The notes: generated from the letters alone by a model not told the origin. Shown: positions 1-10,509, numbered from the stretch's first letter. The stretch: 64,000 bases of DNA from Aphanomyces cochlioides (GCA_019828595.1 JAHQRK010000022.1:1444572-1508571), one strand, 5' to 3'. A program made the numbers and translations.

Positions 1-233
1 AATGGGATGTATGTAATCGGGAAACTTAAGTGCGCCTCGAACTTACAAGAGAAGGATTGTCCGGAAGCGGTTACCGGAATGAAAGTGTCAGTTTAATGTG
101 GCCGTTCTGTAAAAACGTGTCGAATCGCTGTACTACCGAAAAGGTAGAACTATCAAGACAAAGCCGTTAGACCTGGTCCAGCTGAGTTAAAGTAGTTCAT
201 ATCCACTATAACCTAGGTAATATACTCAATAAA
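1..233 (+). mobile_element. SINE copy 1, left part cut by window edge
   Basis: Only the body and 3' tail of the SINE are present; the tRNA-like head lies outside the window. The tail ends in CAATAAA immediately before the target duplication at 234-248. Confidence 0.9.
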
Positions 234-277
234 CCTTGACGTGGAGAAGGTCCCCGGTTCAAGTCCGGGTAAGACCA
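234..277 (+). pseudogene. tRNA-Val 3' half (nt 30-73) after SINE copy 1
   Basis: The locus is split by SINE copy 1; its 5' half is outside the window. The B box and the T5 terminator at 281-285 remain. Confidence 0.9.
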
Positions 278-1390
278 TCCTTTTTCGACCCAAATCAACT
301 TTTTTTGCTTCCCGAATGATATCTCGGCCAATATTTTCTTCCCAACACACGCTATCTCTTATGGCACCTCACATGCTCTTCTTTCAACCGCATCACAACC
401 CGTCATCCCCGCACGCCGACGAAATGCGTGTAAAATGACAAAAGTACTAGACTTTGCGTCTCCATTTCTCATCCATGAGGCAAGTGTACCAATCATAAAA
501 CACGCATAAATAGAACAGTTCAAACTGGACTTTCACCGAGACCCTGACACGACAAATATTCCATCTCAGTTTCACTTCAGAAAGGACGATTTTAAATCCT
601 CATTGACTTGGAGGGGACGCTACTTGAGAAACCCTTCCAGTCATTCCTTACTCTCTTCAAAGCAACAAACTTTTCCAAAATGGACCCAACTTAAACTTAA
701 CCACACTAAACAAATCTCAACAACAGGTAGCTCCAAAGAAACAGCGATTCGTTCAAATGAATACACAATCGTATCAACCGAGCGCTGGATAGACACATCC
801 ACTCGACCTCAGAGTATGTCTCTCAAAACAATGACAGACAAGATGGAAGAGAGCATCCAATTGGACCGTTGGAACTTATTATAGATTCCAAGATACATAT
901 ATGTAGATGATTACAGGAGGTCCATCGTTCCCTGTGAGTTTGTGTGTTTAGACTCGTTTTTTGTGGGAGGGGGCGATGATCCGCTTTTGGTTTGAAATGA
1001 AAGTATTTGAATAGGTCTACGAGAGGAGACAAACTTTTTCTCCCAAGCCCTTCGAGTATTGCATGTTGGCGAGGACTGACCACTCAGTTTGTCTAGGCTT
1101 TGGTTGCGAAAATAGAGTGCGCTGAAGGATTTTTGTGTCCAGAGTCGTCGTGAATGGTATGGAAACAGATCACAGACGTGGAGAGAGGAGATGATGTTTG
1201 TGACTTGTGAGGTCGAGTCTATCGTGGGCCGTGTGGTGACAGGATGTTAGTATAGGCGATGTTGTTGTGTGTGCTGACGTGATGGGTTTGGCGTTGAATG
1301 TGTGACAAGGATAGCGTTCCAATGGTTGTGAGAGGGTGCTGGTATGTGATTGATGTGAATGATGAGCAAGGTAGGCATAGTAGACATGGA

Positions 1391-1463
1391 GGTCTTATAG
1401 TGTAGCGGTTATCACGTCTCCTTGACGTGGAGAAGGTCCCCGGTTCAAGTCCGGGTAAGACCA
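1391..1463 (+). tRNA. tRNA-Val (anticodon GAC), intact copy 1
   Basis: The 73-nt cloverleaf has a perfect 7-bp acceptor stem (GGTCTTA with TAAGACC), discriminator A73, a D arm closed by GTG/CAC, an anticodon stem TCTCC/GGAGA around loop TTGACGT, and a T arm CCCGG/CCGGG. The anticodon is GAC (codons GUC/GUU). Body sequence and A73 fit cytosolic tRNA-Val. No CCA is encoded and there is no intron. A T5 terminator follows at 1467-1471. The eukaryotic norm for this codon box is anticodon AAC with inosine, so either a specialised isoacceptor or an inactive amplified gene is possible; the structure shows no defect. The upstream marker base at 1315 is C. Confidence 0.93.
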
Positions 1464-2632
1464 TCCTTTTTCGACCCAAATCAACTTTTTTTGCTTCCCG
1501 AATGATATCTCGGCCAATATTTTCTTCCCAACACACGCTATCTCTTATGGCACCTCACATGCTCTTCTTTCAACCGCATCACAACCCGTCATCCCCGCAC
1601 GCCGACGAAATGCGTGTAAAATGACAAAAGTACTAGACTTTGCGTCTCCATTTCTCATCCATGAGGCAAGTGTACCAATCATAAAACACGCATAAATAGA
1701 ACAGTTCAAACTGGACTTTCACCGAGACCCTGACACGACAAATATTCCATCTCAGTTTCACTTCAGAAAGGACGATTTTAAATCCTCATTGACTTGGAGG
1801 GGACGCTACTTGAGAAACCCTTCCAGTCATTCCTTACTCTCTTCAAAGCAACAAACTTTTCCAAAATGGACCCAACTTAAACTTAACCACACTAAACAAA
1901 TCTCAACAACAGGTAGCTCCAAAGAAACAGCGATTCGTTCAAATGAATACACAATCGTATCAACCGAGCGCTGGATAGACACATCCACTCGACCTCAGAG
2001 TATGTCTCTCAAAACAATGACAGACAAGATGGAAGAGAGCATCCAATTGGACCGTTGGAACTTATTATAGATTCCAAGATACATATATGTAGATGATTAC
2101 AGGAGGTCCATCGTTCCCTGTGAGTTTGTGTGTTTAGACTCGTTTTTTGTGGGAGGGGGCGATGATCCGCTTTTGGTTTGAAATGAAAGTATTTGAATAG
2201 GTCTACGAGAGGAGACAAACTTTTTCTCCCAAGCCCTTCGAGTATTGCATGTTGGCGAGGACTGACCACTCAGTTTGTCTAGGCTTTGGTTGCGAAAATA
2301 GAGTGCGCTGAAGGATTTTTGTGTCCAGAGTCGTCGTGAATGGTATGGAAACAGATCACAGACGTGGAGAGAGGAGATGATGTTTGTGACTTGTGAGGTC
2401 GAGTCTATCGTGGGCCGTGTGGTGACAGGATGTTAGTATAGGCGATGTTGTTGTGTGTGCTGACGTGATGGGTTTGGCGTTGAATGTGTGACAAGGATAG
2501 TGTTCCAATGGTTGTGAGAGGGTGCTGGTATGTGATTGATGTGAATGATGAGCAAGGTAGGCATAGTAGACATGGAGGTCTTATAGTGTAGCGGTTATCA
2601 CGTCTCCTTGACGTGGAGAATGAGGGGGAAAT

Positions 2633-2686
2633 TGGCTCAGTGGTAGAGCACACGCTTCGTAAGCGAGAGGTCACCGGTTCGATCCC
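2633..2686 (+). promoter_or_regulatory. Internal pol III promoter of the SINE (A and B boxes)
   Basis: The A box TGGCTCAGTGG is at 2633-2643 and the B box GGTTCGATCCC at 2676-2686, both full matches to the pol III consensus. They should start transcription near the SINE 5' end, independently of the separated boxes of the host tRNA gene. Confidence 0.85.
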
Positions 2687-2696
2687 GGGCTAGGAC

Positions 2697-2956
2697 GAGG
2701 GATTTGCAACCCCTCCACCCCCCCTGTCCGAAAGCACGGTATTTAATGGGATGTATGTAATCGGGAAACTTAAGTGCGCCTCGAACTTACAAGAGAAGGA
2801 TTGTCCGGAAGCGGTTACCGGAATGAAAGTGTCAGTTTAATGTGGCCGTTCTGTAAAAACGTGTCGAATCGCTGTACTACCGAAAAGGTAGAACTATCAA
2901 GACAAAGCCGTTAGACCTGGTCCAGCTGAGTTAAAGTAGTTCATATCCACTATAAC
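2697..2956 (+). other. SINE body stem-loops (reference copy)
   Basis: Five short inverted repeats follow the head: GAGGG/CCCTC (2697-2701, 2711-2715), TAAGT/ACTTA (2771-2775, 2785-2789), TCCGG/CCGGA (2804-2808, 2818-2822), CTACC/GGTAG with loop GAAAA (2877-2891), and a bulged stem GTTA-TAGT/ACTA-TAAC (2930-2956) just before the AT-rich tail. They are candidates for protein recognition; their role is inferred. Confidence 0.6.
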
Positions 2957-4134
2957 CTAGGTAATATACTCAATAAACCTTGACGTGGAGAAGGTCCCCG
3001 GTTCAAGTCCGGGTAAGACCATCCTTTTTCGACCCAAATCAACTTTTTTTGCTTCCCGAATGATATCTCGGCCAATATTTTCTTCCCAACACACGCTATC
3101 TCTTATGGCACCTCACATGCTCTTCTTTCAACCGCATCACAACCCGTCATCCCCGCACGCCGACGAAATGCGTGTAAAATGACAAAAGTACTAGACTTTG
3201 CGTCTCCATTTCTCATCCATGAGGCAAGTGTACCAATCATAAAACACGCATAAATAGAACAGTTCAAACTGGACTTTCACCGAGACCCTGACACGACAAA
3301 TATTCCATCTCAGTTTCACTTCAGAAAGGACGATTTTAAATCCTCATTGACTTGGAGGGGACGCTACTTGAGAAACCCTTCCAGTCATTCCTTACTCTCT
3401 TCAAAGCAACAAACTTTTCCAAAATGGACCCAACTTAAACTTAACCACACTAAACAAATCTCAACAACAGGTAGCTCCAAAGAAACAGCGATTCGTTCAA
3501 ATGAATACACAATCGTATCAACCGAGCGCTGGATAGACACATCCACTCGACCTCAGAGTATGTCTCTCAAAACAATGACAGACAAGATGGAAGAGAGCAT
3601 CCAATTGGACCGTTGGAACTTATTATAGATTCCAAGATACATATATGTAGATGATTACAGGAGGTCCATCGTTCCCTGTGAGTTTGTGTGTTTAGACTCG
3701 TTTTTTGTGGGAGGGGGCGATGATCCGCTTTTGGTTTGAAATGAAAGTATTTGAATAGGTCTACGAGAGGAGACAAACTTTTTCTCCCAAGCCCTTCGAG
3801 TATTGCATGTTGGCGAGGACTGACCACTCAGTTTGTCTAGGCTTTGGTTGCGAAAATAGAGTGCGCTGAAGGATTTTTGTGTCCAGAGTCGTCGTGAATG
3901 GTATGGAAACAGATCACAGACGTGGAGAGAGGAGATGATGTTTGTGACTTGTGAGGTCGAGTCTATCGTGGGCCGTGTGGTGACAGGATGTTAGTATAGG
4001 CGATGTTGTTGTGTGTGCTGACGTGATGGGTTTGGCGTTGAATGTGTGACAAGGATAGCGTTCCAATGGTTGTGAGAGGGTGCTGGTATGTGATTGATGT
4101 GAATGATGAGCAAGGTAGGCATAGTAGACATGGA

Positions 4135-4207
4135 GGTCTTATAGTGTAGCGGTTATCACGTCTCCTTGACGTGGAGAAGGTCCCCGGTTCAAGTCCGGGT
4201 AAGACCA
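4135..4207 (+). tRNA. tRNA-Val (GAC), intact copy 2
   Basis: Identical cloverleaf to the 1391-1463 gene. It is used here as the reference copy for boxes and terminator. Confidence 0.93.
4142..4196 (+). promoter_or_regulatory. Internal pol III promoter, A and B boxes of tRNA-Val (reference copy)
   Basis: The A box TAGTGTAGCGG is at 4142-4152 and the B box GGTTCAAGTCC at 4186-4196. Both fit the eukaryotic type 2 pol III consensus. Every intact tRNA in the window has the same pair. Each SINE or LINE insertion falls between the two boxes and separates them. Confidence 0.9.
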
Positions 4208-4210
4208 TCC

Positions 4211-4215
4211 TTTTT
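4211..4215 (+). terminator. Pol III terminator T5 (reference copy)
   Basis: Five T residues begin four bases after the tRNA 3' end. A seven-T run at 4230-4236 would act as a backup. Equivalent runs follow every tRNA 3' end; copies with only four T in the first run are noted in their own entries. Confidence 0.88.
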
Positions 4216-4823
4216 CGACCCAAATCAACTTTTTTTGCTTCCCGAATGATATCTCGGCCAATATTTTCTTCCCAACACACGCTATCTCTTATGGCACCTC
4301 ACATGCTCTTCTTTCAACCGCATCACAACCCGTCATCCCCGCACGCCGACGAAATGCGTGTAAAATGACAAAAGTACTAGACTTTGCGTCTCCATTTCTC
4401 ATCCATGAGGCAAGTGTACCAATCATAAAACACGCATAAATAGAACAGTTCAAACTGGACTTTCACCGAGACCCTGACACGACAAATATTCCATCTCAGT
4501 TTCACTTCAGAAAGGACGATTTTAAATCCTCATTGACTTGGAGGGGACGCTACTTGAGAAACCCTTCCAGTCATTCCTTACTCTCTTCAAAGCAACAAAC
4601 TTTTCCAAAATGGACCCAACTTAAACTTAACCACACTAAACAAATCTCAACAACAGGTAGCTCCAAAGAAACAGCGATTCGTTCAAATGAATACACAATC
4701 GTATCAACCGAGCGCTGGATAGACACATCCACTCGACCTCAGAGTATGTCTCTCAAAACAATGACAGACAAGATGGAAGAGAGCATCCAATTGGACCGTT
4801 GGAACTTATTATAGATTCCAAGA

Positions 4824-4835
4824 TACATATATGTA
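4824..4835. other. 12-bp palindrome at the strand-composition switch (reference copy)
   Basis: TACATATATGTA is a perfect palindrome in every unit (for example 2080-2091). It lies where the + strand changes from C/A-rich to G/T-rich. Its function is unknown; an initiation site for divergent transcription or replication is conceivable but not shown. Confidence 0.6.
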
Positions 4836-5320
4836 GATGATTACAGGAGGTCCATCGTTCCCTGTGAGTTTGTGTGTTTAGACTCGTTTTTTGTGGGAGG
4901 GGGCGATGATCCGCTTTTGGTTTGAAATGAAAGTATTTGAATAGGTCTACGAGAGGAGACAAACTTTTTCTCCCAAGCCCTTCGAGTATTGCATGTTGGC
5001 GAGGACTGACCACTCAGTTTGTCTAGGCTTTGGTTGCGAAAATAGAGTGCGCTGAAGGATTTTTGTGTCCAGAGTCGTCGTGAATGGTATGGAAACAGAT
5101 CACAGACGTGGAGAGAGGAGATGATGTTTGTGACTTGTGAGGTCGAGTCTATCGTGGGCCGTGTGGTGACAGGATGTTAGTATAGGCGATGTTGTTGTGT
5201 GTGCTGACGTGATGGGTTTGGCGTTGAATGTGTGACAAGGATAGCGTTCCAATGGTTGTGAGAGGGTGCTGGTATGTGATTGATGTGAATGATGAGCAAG
5301 GTAGGCATAGTAGACATGGA

Positions 5321-5393
5321 GGTCTTATAGTGTAGCGGTTATCACGTCTCCTTGACGTGGAGAAGGTCCCCGGTTCAAGTCCGGGTAAGACCA
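5321..5393 (+). tRNA. tRNA-Val (GAC), intact copy 3
   Basis: Identical sequence, 1186 bp from the previous copy. T5 terminator at 5397-5401. Confidence 0.93.
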
Positions 5394-6506
5394 TCCTTTT
5401 TCGACCCAAATCAACTTTTTTTGCTTCCCGAATGATATCTCGGCCAATATTTTCTTCCCAACACACGCTATCTCTTATGGCACCTCACATGCTCTTCTTT
5501 CAACCGCATCACAACCCGTCATCCCCGCACGCCGACGAAATGCGTGTAAAATGACAAAAGTACTAGACTTTGCGTCTCCATTTCTCATCCATGAGGCAAG
5601 TGTACCAATCATAAAACACGCATAAATAGAACAGTTCAAACTGGACTTTCACCGAGACCCTGACACGACAAATATTCCATCTCAGTTTCACTTCAGAAAG
5701 GACGATTTTAAATCCTCATTGACTTGGAGGGGACGCTACTTGAGAAACCCTTCCAGTCATTCCTTACTCTCTTCAAAGCAACAAACTTTTCCAAAATGGA
5801 CCCAACTTAAACTTAACCACACTAAACAAATCTCAACAACAGGTAGCTCCAAAGAAACAGCGATTCGTTCAAATGAATACACAATCGTATCAACCGAGCG
5901 CTGGATAGACACATCCACTCGACCTCAGAGTATGTCTCTCAAAACAATGACAGACAAGATGGAAGAGAGCATCCAATTGGACCGTTGGAACTTATTATAG
6001 ATTCCAAGATACATATATGTAGATGATTACAGGAGGTCCATCGTTCCCTGTGAGTTTGTGTGTTTAGACTCGTTTTTTGTGGGAGGGGGCGATGATCCGC
6101 TTTTGGTTTGAAATGAAAGTATTTGAATAGGTCTACGAGAGGAGACAAACTTTTTCTCCCAAGCCCTTCGAGTATTGCATGTTGGCGAGGACTGACCACT
6201 CAGTTTGTCTAGGCTTTGGTTGCGAAAATAGAGTGCGCTGAAGGATTTTTGTGTCCAGAGTCGTCGTGAATGGTATGGAAACAGATCACAGACGTGGAGA
6301 GAGGAGATGATGTTTGTGACTTGTGAGGTCGAGTCTATCGTGGGCCGTGTGGTGACAGGATGTTAGTATAGGCGATGTTGTTGTGTGTGCTGACGTGATG
6401 GGTTTGGCGTTGAATGTGTGACAAGGATAGTGTTCCAATGGTTGTGAGAGGGTGCTGGTATGTGATTGATGTGAATGATGAGCAAGGTAGGCATAGTAGA
6501 CATGGA

Positions 6507-6952
6507 GGTCTTATAGTGTAGCGGTTATCACGTCTCCTTGACGTGGAGAATGAGGGGGGAAATTGGCTCAGTGGTAGAGCACACGCTTCGTAAGCGAGAG
6601 GTCACCGGTTCGATCCCGGGCTAGGACGAGGGATTTGCAACCCCTCCACCCCCCCTGTCCGAAAGCACGGTATTTAATGGGATGTATGTAATCGGGAAAC
6701 TTAAGTGCGCCTCGAACTTACAAGAGAAGGATTGTCCGGAAGCGGTTACCGGAATGAAAGTGTCAGTTTAATGTGGCCGTTCTGTAAAAACGTGTCGAAT
6801 CGCTGTACTACCGAAAAGGTAGAACTATCAAGACAAAGCCGTTAGACCTGGTCCAGCTGAGTTAAAGTAGTTCATATCCACTATAACCTAGGTAATATAC
6901 TCAATAAACCTTGACGTGGAGAAGGTCCCCGGTTCAAGTCCGGGTAAGACCA
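6507..6952 (+). pseudogene. tRNA-Val split by SINE copy 3
   Basis: 5' half 6507-6550, 3' half 6909-6952, with the 15-bp duplication at 6536-6550 and 6909-6923. Marker base T at 6431. Confidence 0.92.
6551..6908 (+). mobile_element. SINE copy 3 (358 bp)
   Basis: Same as the reference SINE except for six rather than five G in the 5' G run. This 358-bp form is the commonest in the window. Confidence 0.9.
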
Positions 6953-8065
6953 TCCTTTTTCGACCCAAATCAACTTTTTTTGCTTCCCGAATGATATCTC
7001 GGCCAATATTTTCTTCCCAACACACGCTATCTCTTATGGCACCTCACATGCTCTTCTTTCAACCGCATCACAACCCGTCATCCCCGCACGCCGACGAAAT
7101 GCGTGTAAAATGACAAAAGTACTAGACTTTGCGTCTCCATTTCTCATCCATGAGGCAAGTGTACCAATCATAAAACACGCATAAATAGAACAGTTCAAAC
7201 TGGACTTTCACCGAGACCCTGACACGACAAATATTCCATCTCAGTTTCACTTCAGAAAGGACGATTTTAAATCCTCATTGACTTGGAGGGGACGCTACTT
7301 GAGAAACCCTTCCAGTCATTCCTTACTCTCTTCAAAGCAACAAACTTTTCCAAAATGGACCCAACTTAAACTTAACCACACTAAACAAATCTCAACAACA
7401 GGTAGCTCCAAAGAAACAGCGATTCGTTCAAATGAATACACAATCGTATCAACCGAGCGCTGGATAGACACATCCACTCGACCTCAGAGTATGTCTCTCA
7501 AAACAATGACAGACAAGATGGAAGAGAGCATCCAATTGGACCGTTGGAACTTATTATAGATTCCAAGATACATATATGTAGATGATTACAGGAGGTCCAT
7601 CGTTCCCTGTGAGTTTGTGTGTTTAGACTCGTTTTTTGTGGGAGGGGGCGATGATCCGCTTTTGGTTTGAAATGAAAGTATTTGAATAGGTCTACGAGAG
7701 GAGACAAACTTTTTCTCCCAAGCCCTTCGAGTATTGCATGTTGGCGAGGACTGACCACTCAGTTTGTCTAGGCTTTGGTTGCGAAAATAGAGTGCGCTGA
7801 AGGATTTTTGTGTCCAGAGTCGTCGTGAATGGTATGGAAACAGATCACAGACGTGGAGAGAGGAGATGATGTTTGTGACTTGTGAGGTCGAGTCTATCGT
7901 GGGCCGTGTGGTGACAGGATGTTAGTATAGGCGATGTTGTTGTGTGTGCTGACGTGATGGGTTTGGCGTTGAATGTGTGACAAGGATAGCGTTCCAATGG
8001 TTGTGAGAGGGTGCTGGTATGTGATTGATGTGAATGATGAGCAAGGTAGGCATAGTAGACATGGA

Positions 8066-8138
8066 GGTCTTATAGTGTAGCGGTTATCACGTCTCCTTGA
8101 CGTGGAGAAGGTCCCCGGTTCAAGTCCGGGTAAGACCA
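8066..8138 (+). tRNA. tRNA-Val (GAC), intact copy 4
   Basis: Identical sequence. T5 terminator at 8142-8146. It is the first unit after a SINE-bearing unit. Confidence 0.93.
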
Positions 8139-9251
8139 TCCTTTTTCGACCCAAATCAACTTTTTTTGCTTCCCGAATGATATCTCGGCCAATATTTTCT
8201 TCCCAACACACGCTATCTCTTATGGCACCTCACATGCTCTTCTTTCAACCGCATCACAACCCGTCATCCCCGCACGCCGACGAAATGCGTGTAAAATGAC
8301 AAAAGTACTAGACTTTGCGTCTCCATTTCTCATCCATGAGGCAAGTGTACCAATCATAAAACACGCATAAATAGAACAGTTCAAACTGGACTTTCACCGA
8401 GACCCTGACACGACAAATATTCCATCTCAGTTTCACTTCAGAAAGGACGATTTTAAATCCTCATTGACTTGGAGGGGACGCTACTTGAGAAACCCTTCCA
8501 GTCATTCCTTACTCTCTTCAAAGCAACAAACTTTTCCAAAATGGACCCAACTTAAACTTAACCACACTAAACAAATCTCAACAACAGGTAGCTCCAAAGA
8601 AACAGCGATTCGTTCAAATGAATACACAATCGTATCAACCGAGCGCTGGATAGACACATCCACTCGACCTCAGAGTATGTCTCTCAAAACAATGACAGAC
8701 AAGATGGAAGAGAGCATCCAATTGGACCGTTGGAACTTATTATAGATTCCAAGATACATATATGTAGATGATTACAGGAGGTCCATCGTTCCCTGTGAGT
8801 TTGTGTGTTTAGACTCGTTTTTTGTGGGAGGGGGCGATGATCCGCTTTTGGTTTGAAATGAAAGTATTTGAATAGGTCTACGAGAGGAGACAAACTTTTT
8901 CTCCCAAGCCCTTCGAGTATTGCATGTTGGCGAGGACTGACCACTCAGTTTGTCTAGGCTTTGGTTGCGAAAATAGAGTGCGCTGAAGGATTTTTGTGTC
9001 CAGAGTCGTCGTGAATGGTATGGAAACAGATCACAGACGTGGAGAGAGGAGATGATGTTTGTGACTTGTGAGGTCGAGTCTATCGTGGGCCGTGTGGTGA
9101 CAGGATGTTAGTATAGGCGATGTTGTTGTGTGTGCTGACGTGATGGGTTTGGCGTTGAATGTGTGACAAGGATAGCGTTCCAATGGTTGTGAGAGGGTGC
9201 TGGTATGTGATTGATGTGAATGATGAGCAAGGTAGGCATAGTAGACATGGA

Positions 9252-9324
9252 GGTCTTATAGTGTAGCGGTTATCACGTCTCCTTGACGTGGAGAAGGTCC
9301 CCGGTTCAAGTCCGGGTAAGACCA
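9252..9324 (+). tRNA. tRNA-Val (GAC), intact copy 5
   Basis: Identical sequence. T5 at 9328-9332. The following spacer lacks one A near 9614, so the next copy is 1185 bp away. Confidence 0.93.
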
Positions 9325-10436
9325 TCCTTTTTCGACCCAAATCAACTTTTTTTGCTTCCCGAATGATATCTCGGCCAATATTTTCTTCCCAACACACGCT
9401 ATCTCTTATGGCACCTCACATGCTCTTCTTTCAACCGCATCACAACCCGTCATCCCCGCACGCCGACGAAATGCGTGTAAAATGACAAAAGTACTAGACT
9501 TTGCGTCTCCATTTCTCATCCATGAGGCAAGTGTACCAATCATAAAACACGCATAAATAGAACAGTTCAAACTGGACTTTCACCGAGACCCTGACACGAC
9601 AAATATTCCATCTCGTTTCACTTCAGAAAGGACGATTTTAAATCCTCATTGACTTGGAGGGGACGCTACTTGAGAAACCCTTCCAGTCATTCCTTACTCT
9701 CTTCAAAGCAACAAACTTTTCCAAAATGGACCCAACTTAAACTTAACCACACTAAACAAATCTCAACAACAGGTAGCTCCAAAGAAACAGCGATTCGTTC
9801 AAATGAATACACAATCGTATCAACCGAGCGCTGGATAGACACATCCACTCGACCTCAGAGTATGTCTCTCAAAACAATGACAGACAAGATGGAAGAGAGC
9901 ATCCAATTGGACCGTTGGAACTTATTATAGATTCCAAGATACATATATGTAGATGATTACAGGAGGTCCATCGTTCCCTGTGAGTTTGTGTGTTTAGACT
10001 CGTTTTTTGTGGGAGGGGGCGATGATCCGCTTTTGGTTTGAAATGAAAGTATTTGAATAGGTCTACGAGAGGAGACAAACTTTTTCTCCCAAGCCCTTCG
10101 AGTATTGCATGTTGGCGAGGACTGACCACTCAGTTTGTCTAGGCTTTGGTTGCGAAAATAGAGTGCGCTGAAGGATTTTTGTGTCCAGAGTCGTCGTGAA
10201 TGGTATGGAAACAGATCACAGACGTGGAGAGAGGAGATGATGTTTGTGACTTGTGAGGTCGAGTCTATCGTGGGCCGTGTGGTGACAGGATGTTAGTATA
10301 GGCGATGTTGTTGTGTGTGCTGACGTGATGGGTTTGGCGTTGAATGTGTGACAAGGATAGCGTTCCAATGGTTGTGAGAGGGTGCTGGTATGTGATTGAT
10401 GTGAATGATGAGCAAGGTAGGCATAGTAGACATGGA

Positions 10437-10509
10437 GGTCTTATAGTGTAGCGGTTATCACGTCTCCTTGACGTGGAGAAGGTCCCCGGTTCAAGTCCGG
10501 GTAAGACCA
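10437..10509 (+). tRNA. tRNA-Val (GAC), intact copy 6
   Basis: Identical sequence. T5 at 10513-10517. The following spacer has lost one T near 10615 and gained one T in the run at 11266-11271. Confidence 0.93.

Larger units (their letters stand above)
2621..2977 (+). mobile_element. SINE copy 2 (reference, 357 bp), tRNA-Thr-derived head
   Basis: A short non-autonomous element between 15-bp direct repeats of the target. The head (about 2626-2697) aligns with a eukaryotic tRNA-Thr(CGT): D arm GCTC/GAGC, anticodon loop TTCGTAA, T loop TTCGATC. The two acceptor strands no longer pair, and the T and anticodon stems each have a mismatch, so it is not a working tRNA. The body is unrelated to any RNA I recognise and holds several stem-loops. 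The tail ends TAATATACTCAATAAA with no poly(A); its TAATATACTCA is shared with the LINE tail. The longest T run inside is three, so no pol III terminator is present. It has no ORF of note. Confidence 0.9.
2577..3021 (+). pseudogene. tRNA-Val split by SINE copy 2
   Basis: The 5' half (nt 1-44) is 2577-2620 and the 3' half (nt 30-73) is 2978-3021. The 15 bases CCTTGACGTGGAGAA occur in both (2606-2620 and 2978-2992) as target duplication. The marker base at 2501 is T. Confidence 0.92.
4135..5320 (+). repeat. Reference array unit (1186 bp) with noncoding spacer
   Basis: This is a typical insertion-free unit: tRNA gene 4135-4207, pol III T5 terminator 4211-4215, T7 backup 4230-4236, then spacer to 5320. 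The left part of the spacer (to about 4820) is rich in C and A on the + strand; the right part (from about 4840) is rich in G and T. They meet at a 12-bp palindrome. Frames of 60-105 codons occur in both directions, but they start at GTG, TTG or CTG, overlap one another or the tRNA gene, and resemble nothing I recognise, so I regard the spacer as noncoding. No rRNA, snRNA or second tRNA gene is visible in it. Confidence 0.95.

Noticed and set aside
241..438. 65-codon forward frame starting in the tRNA anticodon loop
   Set aside because: It begins at a GTG within the tRNA; a chance frame.
603..884. 93-codon open frame present in every unit
   Set aside because: It starts at TTG, overlaps other frames on both strands, and has no recognisable domain. 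Its repetition only reflects unit identity, and a 1-bp indel near 37125 disrupts the frame without consequence.
823..1083. 86-codon reverse-strand frame in every unit
   Set aside because: It starts at GTG, overlaps the forward frame, and the T-run indels at 11266, 56941, 60873 and 63620 shift it freely.
1219..1536. 105-codon reverse-strand frame overlapping the tRNA gene
   Set aside because: It is the antisense of the tRNA and its flanks and is broken wherever an element is inserted; not a gene.
2626..2697. SINE head as a functional tRNA-Thr(CGT) gene
   Set aside because: The acceptor strands do not pair, the anticodon and T stems have mismatches, and there is no terminator after it. It always occurs as part of the SINE.
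2621..2977. SINE as a tRNA intron
   Set aside because: It lies after nt 44 with a 15-bp target duplication, not at the canonical 37/38 intron site, and most units lack it.
4208..5320. Right half of spacer as an inverted copy of the left half
   Set aside because: The CA/GT switch suggested it, but reverse-complementing sample stretches of the right half gave no match in the left half.
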